From contig NZ_AUJG01000002.1 in the NCBI RefSeq assembly GCF_000424105.1, positions 62,001-126,000 on the forward strand: DNA of 64,000 nucleotides, in the 5' to 3' direction. The DNA is from Lachnospira multipara ATCC 19207 (lineage in GTDB: Bacteria > Bacillota > Clostridia > Lachnospirales > Lachnospiraceae). The notes below the pieces were generated by a model. It was not told where the DNA came from. It made no database searches and saw only the letters and a program-made list of their open reading frames with translations. A program made the position numbers and the translations under genes. Shown here in pieces: positions 60,753 to 64,000 of this stretch. Within the stretch, counting starts at the first letter, position 1; every line of letters begins with the position of its first letter.

Positions 60753-61787
60753 ATGTCAGTAAAAGTAGCTATTAACGGATTTGGCCGTATCGGTAGACTT
60801 GCATTCAGACAGATGTTCGGTGCAGAAGGATACGAAGTAGTAGCAATCAACGATTTAACAACACCTTCAATGCTTGCTCACCTTTTAAAGTATGATACTT
60901 CACAGGGTAGATATGTAGAGCTTGGTCATGAAGATGACGTAACAGCTGATGATGAGGCTGGTACAATTACAGTAAAGGGTAAGACAATTAAGATCTACAA
61001 GGAACCAGATGCTAACAACTGCCCATGGGGAGAAATTGGTGTAGATGTAGTTCTTGAGTGTTCAGGTTTCTATACATCAAAGGCTAAGGCACAGGCTCAT
61101 ATCAACGCTGGTGCTAAGAAGGTTGTAATTTCAGCTCCAGCTGGTAATGACCTTCCTACAATCGTTTACAATGTAAACCATGAAACATTAACAAAGGATG
61201 ATAAGATTATTTCAGCAGCTTCTTGTACAACAAACTGCTTAGCTCCTATGGCTGATGCTCTTAACAAGTTTGCTCCAATTCAGTCTGGTATCATGACAAC
61301 AATTCATGCTTACACAGGTGATCAGATGATCCTTGATGGTCCTCAGAGAAAGGGTGACTTAAGAAGATCTAGAGCAGGTGCTGCTAATATCGTTCCTAAC
61401 TCAACAGGTGCTGCTAAGGCAATCGGTTTAGTTATTCCAGAACTTAACGGTAAGTTAATCGGAGCTGCTCAGAGAGTTCCTACACCTACAGGTTCTACAA
61501 CAATCCTTATCGCTGTAGTTAAGTCTGATAAGGAAGTAACAGTTGATTCTATCAATGCTGCTATGAAGGCTGCTGCAACAGAATCATTCGGTTACAATAC
61601 AGAATTAATCGTATCTAGCGATATCGTTGGTATGAGATTTGGTTCATTATTCGATGCTACACAGACAATGGTATCTAAGATTGATGACACAACATACCAG
61701 GTACAGGTTGTTTCTTGGTATGATAATGAAAATTCATACACAAGCCAGATGGTTAGAACAATCAAGTACTTCGCTGAATTAGGTTAA
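60753..61787 (+). CDS. gap: Glyceraldehyde-3-phosphate dehydrogenase
   Basis: A 344-residue glycolytic enzyme oxidising glyceraldehyde-3-phosphate to 1,3-bisphosphoglycerate with NAD. The N-terminal [13 protein letters not shown] Rossmann motif, catalytic Cys158 in [12 protein letters not shown] and the C-terminal [15 protein letters not shown] are intact. Codon use is strongly biased to the preferred set, fitting high expression. AGGAGG precedes the ATG. It is separated from pgk by a strong terminator and a hairpin, so the two genes are not simply one transcript. Confidence 0.96.
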   Translation: MSVKVAINGFGRIGRLAFRQMFGAEGYEVVAINDLTTPSMLAHLLKYDTSQGRYVELGHEDDVTADDEAGTITVKGKTIKIYKEPDANNCPWGEIGVDVVLECSGFYTSKAKAQAHINAGAKKVVISAPAGNDLPTIVYNVNHETLTKDDKIISAASCTTNCLAPMADALNKFAPIQSGIMTTIHAYTGDQMILDGPQRKGDLRRSRAGAANIVPNSTGAAKAIGLVIPELNGKLIGAAQRVPTPTGSTTILIAVVKSDKEVTVDSINAAMKAAATESFGYNTELIVSSDIVGMRFGSLFDATQTMVSKIDDTTYQVQVVSWYDNENSYTSQMVRTIKYFAELG

Positions 61788-61850
61788 TTTAGAATTAGGT
61801 TAATTAGAATAAGTAATCAATAATTTTATTGATTTATAGTTGTAAAGATT

Positions 61851-61892
61851 AAAACCGGAGAATTCTATTAATAGCGTTCTCCGGTTTTTTTA
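61851..61892 (+). terminator. Intrinsic terminator of gap
   Basis: A 12-bp perfect stem (61851-61862 with 61877-61888, AAAACCGGAGAA arm) followed by T-run. Confidence 0.9.
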
Positions 61893-61898
61893 AAAAGA

Positions 61899-61964
61899 TG
61901 TAATTGGGATATAGACCATCAAACATCAAGGTTTGGGTGTTAATTGGTCTGTAGCTCAATTACA
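61899..61964 (+). promoter_or_regulatory. Hairpin in the pgk leader
   Basis: Arms 61899-61917 and 61946-61964 match at 16 of 19 positions (TGTAATTG at the base), with a smaller CAAAC/GTTTG stem in the loop. It ends 31 bases before pgk. It may be a processing or stability element, or a weak attenuator without a T-run. Confidence 0.5.
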
Positions 61965-61994
61965 GAATCATTTTCTATAATGGAGGAAAATAAT

Positions 61995-63188
61995 ATGCTA
62001 AATAAGAAGTCTGTTGATGATATCAACGTTAAGGGTAAGAGAGTTTTAGTAAGATGTGATTTTAATGTACCATTAGATGGGGATAAGATTACTGATGAGA
62101 CACGTCTTGTAGCTGCTCTTCCAACAATCAAGAAGTTAGTTTCAGATGGTGGTAAGGTTATCCTTTGCTCACACTTAGGTAAGCCAAAGGGACCAGATGC
62201 TGCATTTTCTTTAGCACCAGTTGCTAAGAGATTAACAGAATTACTTGGTCAAGAAGTAAAGTTTGCAGCTGATGATACTGTAGTTGGCGACAATGCTAAG
62301 GCTGCTGTAGAAGCAATGAACGATGGCGATATCATTTTACTTGAAAATACAAGATTTAGAGCAGAAGAAACAAAGAATGGTGAAGCTTTCTCTAAGGACT
62401 TAGCTTCAATTGCTGATGTATTTGTTAATGATGCTTTCGGTACAGCACATAGAGCTCATTGCTCAAATGTTGGTGTTACACAGTATGTTGATACAGCTGT
62501 TGTTGGTTACCTTATGCAGAAGGAAATTGACTTCCTTGGTAATGCTGTAAATAATCCAGTTAGACCTTTCGTAGCTATTTTAGGTGGTTCAAAGGTTTCT
62601 TCAAAGATTCCTGTAATCAACAATCTTCTTGATAAGGTTGATACTCTTATCATCGGTGGTGGTATGTCATATACTTTCCAGAAGGCTAAGGGTGGCTCAG
62701 TTGGTAAGTCATTAGTAGAAGATGATTATCTTGATTATGCTAAGGAAATGATGGCTAAGGCTGAAGCTAAGGGCGTTAAGTTATTAATTCCTATCGATAC
62801 AGTAACAACTAAGGAATTTAAGAACGATACTCCAAGCAAAATCGTTGAAGCTGGCCATCAGGAAGCAGACGATATGGGTATGGATATCGGACCAAAGACT
62901 TGTGAATTATACAAGGATGCTCTTAAGGATGCTAAGACAGTTGTTTGGAATGGACCTATGGGTGTATTCGAATTCGATAACTTTGCAAAGGGTACTGTAG
63001 CTGTTGCTGAAGCTCTTGCAAACTTAAAGGATGCAACAACAATCATCGGTGGTGGTGATTCAGCTGCTGCTGTTAATAATTTAGGATTTGGTGACAAGAT
63101 GACTCACATCTCAACAGGTGGTGGAGCTTCTCTTGAATTCCTTGAAGGTAAGGAATTACCAGGTGTAGTTGCAGCTAACGATAAGTAA
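61995..63188 (+). CDS. pgk: Phosphoglycerate kinase
   Basis: A 397-residue enzyme that transfers phosphate from 1,3-bisphosphoglycerate to ADP, the next glycolytic step after gap. The signature [13 protein letters not shown] is at the N-terminus, with SHLGKPKG, the hinge [34 protein letters not shown] and [16 protein letters not shown] at 61981-61987 sets the ATG at 61995; the longer in-frame start at 61944 runs through the leader hairpin and is rejected. Codon bias is as strong as in gap. Confidence 0.96.
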   Translation: MLNKKSVDDINVKGKRVLVRCDFNVPLDGDKITDETRLVAALPTIKKLVSDGGKVILCSHLGKPKGPDAAFSLAPVAKRLTELLGQEVKFAADDTVVGDNAKAAVEAMNDGDIILLENTRFRAEETKNGEAFSKDLASIADVFVNDAFGTAHRAHCSNVGVTQYVDTAVVGYLMQKEIDFLGNAVNNPVRPFVAILGGSKVSSKIPVINNLLDKVDTLIIGGGMSYTFQKAKGGSVGKSLVEDDYLDYAKEMMAKAEAKGVKLLIPIDTVTTKEFKNDTPSKIVEAGHQEADDMGMDIGPKTCELYKDALKDAKTVVWNGPMGVFEFDNFAKGTVAVAEALANLKDATTIIGGGDSAAAVNNLGFGDKMTHISTGGGASLEFLEGKELPGVVAANDK

Positions 63189-63224
63189 GATATAAGATTT
63201 ACTGCATAAATTATAAATATAAGG

Positions 63225-63262
63225 CCATAGTGGCTACATATGTGACCACTATGGTTTTTATT
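63225..63262 (+). terminator. Intrinsic terminator of pgk
   Basis: CCATAGTGG (63225-63233) pairs with CCACTATGG (63246-63254), with TACATATG-type pairing in the loop, then TTTTTATTT. Confidence 0.85.
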
Positions 63263-63421
63263 TAAACAGTATCGTTAAAATAATCACAAAGACTGATAAA
63301 ATTATAACATTAAGATGCGAATAGAAATAGATAGAAGTATAGTACGTGAAATAAAACCTTGTTATTAAGATAATAATTTGAGATAATTAAGTTAGTTTAA
63401 ATTAACAAGGGGGAATTTGAA

Positions 63422-64000
63422 GTGTTATATGAAGATAAAATTTTGATAGGTAAAGCCAATGATAAAGAGGTTTACATTTTTCCTGAAATGGCTAATAGAC
63501 ATGGTCTAATAGCAGGAGCTACAGGAACAGGAAAGACAGTAACCCTAAAGGTGCTTGCCGAATCTTTCAGTGAACTTGGTGTTCCGGTGTTTTTAGCGGA
63601 TGCCAAAGGGGATTTGGCAGGGTTATCATATCTTGGTGAAATGTCAGATAATATCAAGAATAGAGTAGATAAATTGGGACTTGAGAAATATGGTTTTTGC
63701 TTAGATTCTTTTCCAGTTACTTTTTGGGATGTCTATCAAGAGAAGGGCATACCACTAAGAACTACGGTTTCGGAAATGGGTCCTATGCTACTTTCAAGAA
63801 TATTAGAGTTAAACAACCTGCAGTCAGACATTTTAAATATAGTCTTTAAGATTGCAGATGACGAGAAACTTTTGCTTATAGATTGTAAAGATCTAAAGGC
63901 TATGCTTTTACATATAGTTGATAATGCGGACAAATACTCCCTTAGCTATGGTAATATGTCTAAGCAGAGTATTGCAGCTATAATAAGAGCTATTGTTTCT
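63422..64000 (+). CDS. HerA-like ATPase, DUF853 family (3' end cut by window)
   Basis: The frame opens with GTG at 63422, after AAGGGGGA, and is still open at the window end (193 codons). It reads MLYEDKILIGKANDKEV, then HGLIAGATGTGKTVTLKVLAE with a Walker A motif, and FLADAKGDLAGL. This matches the start of the YjgR/DUF853 group of HerA-FtsK-type ATPases as I recall it. The function of that group is not settled; DNA translocation is inferred from the fold. It is preceded by the pgk terminator and 160 bases without features. Confidence 0.82.
   Translation, partial: MLYEDKILIGKANDKEVYIFPEMANRHGLIAGATGTGKTVTLKVLAESFSELGVPVFLADAKGDLAGLSYLGEMSDNIKNRVDKLGLEKYGFCLDSFPVTFWDVYQEKGIPLRTTVSEMGPMLLSRILELNNLQSDILNIVFKIADDEKLLLIDCKDLKAMLLHIVDNADKYSLSYGNMSKQSIAAIIRAIVS

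Noticed and set aside
61944-61994. Longer N-terminus for pgk
   Set aside because: It would start inside the leader hairpin; TGGAGGA fits the ATG at 61995 and that start matches the family.

Overview
The window is AT-rich, AAG-rich Firmicutes DNA with strong GGAGG-type ribosome sites. Gene content points to a gut clostridium of the family Lachnospiraceae: a sortase-type anchored family 9 pectate lyase, a DUF5688 protein, a leucine T-box ahead of leuA, a second type II topoisomerase pair, and a GerMN lipoprotein behind a two-component system. The pectate lyase suggests a pectin user such as Lachnospira; that genus is an inference.

Layout. 1-2.2 kb: 3' part of the wall-anchored pectate lyase. 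2.6-3.7 kb: asd. 3.8-4.0 kb: first copy of a structured 162-163 bp intergenic repeat. 4-11.3 kb: yfbR, a DUF234 ATPase, then a run of topB, glmS, a left-handed beta-helix protein and a Gre factor. 11.4-17.8 kb: a UvrD-like helicase, a DUF1292 protein, an Lrp regulator and a MoxR/DUF58/DUF4129 membrane module. 17.8-21.5 kb: T-box plus leuA, then maf and a HAD phosphatase. 21.5-23.5 kb: an apparently intact IS607-family element (serine recombinase and TnpB with all RuvC residues). 23.5-25.4 kb: a small acidic protein, rlmH, a GC-rich repeat pair and a PrsA-like foldase. 25.5-31.3 kb: parE/parC-like genes and argH. 31.4-36.8 kb: an EAL phosphodiesterase, the second repeat copy, a GC-rich hairpin cluster and a YfhO-type membrane protein on the minus strand. 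37-44.4 kb: comEA, response regulator, histidine kinase, GerMN lipoprotein, comEC, holA. 44.5-50.6 kb: rpsT and a DUF5688 gene (minus), tRNA-Arg(CCG), rluF, ligA, the third repeat copy, metA and a zinc-ribbon protein. 50.6-51.4 kb: a gene-free stretch with a large nested palindrome. 51.4-60.4 kb: an anchored unknown protein, an iron alcohol dehydrogenase, a C69 dipeptidase, a chemotaxis receptor, a Na/Pi transporter, a candidate small RNA and a PHP phosphatase. 60.7-63.2 kb: gap and pgk. The window ends inside a HerA-like ATPase gene.

How parts work together. Several themes recur: amino-acid synthesis (asd and metA lead from aspartate to methionine; leuA; argH), cell envelope precursor supply (glmS with a beta-helix partner), DNA uptake (comEA/comEC enclosing a WalR/MtrA-like two-component module), DNA maintenance (topB, parEC, ligA, holA, a helicase) and central glycolysis (gap, pgk).

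The most interesting material is non-coding. It comprises a three-copy structured repeat whose copies differ only in loops, junctions or as G-U wobbles; a candidate roughly 100-nt small RNA with its own promoter, three hairpins and a UCCUCCC terminator loop; a roughly 225-bp nested palindrome; a TGTAAC-N5-TGTAAA direct repeat placed to drive the comEA operon; and an IS607 right end that should encode an omega RNA. No CRISPR array, phage or rRNA operon was seen.
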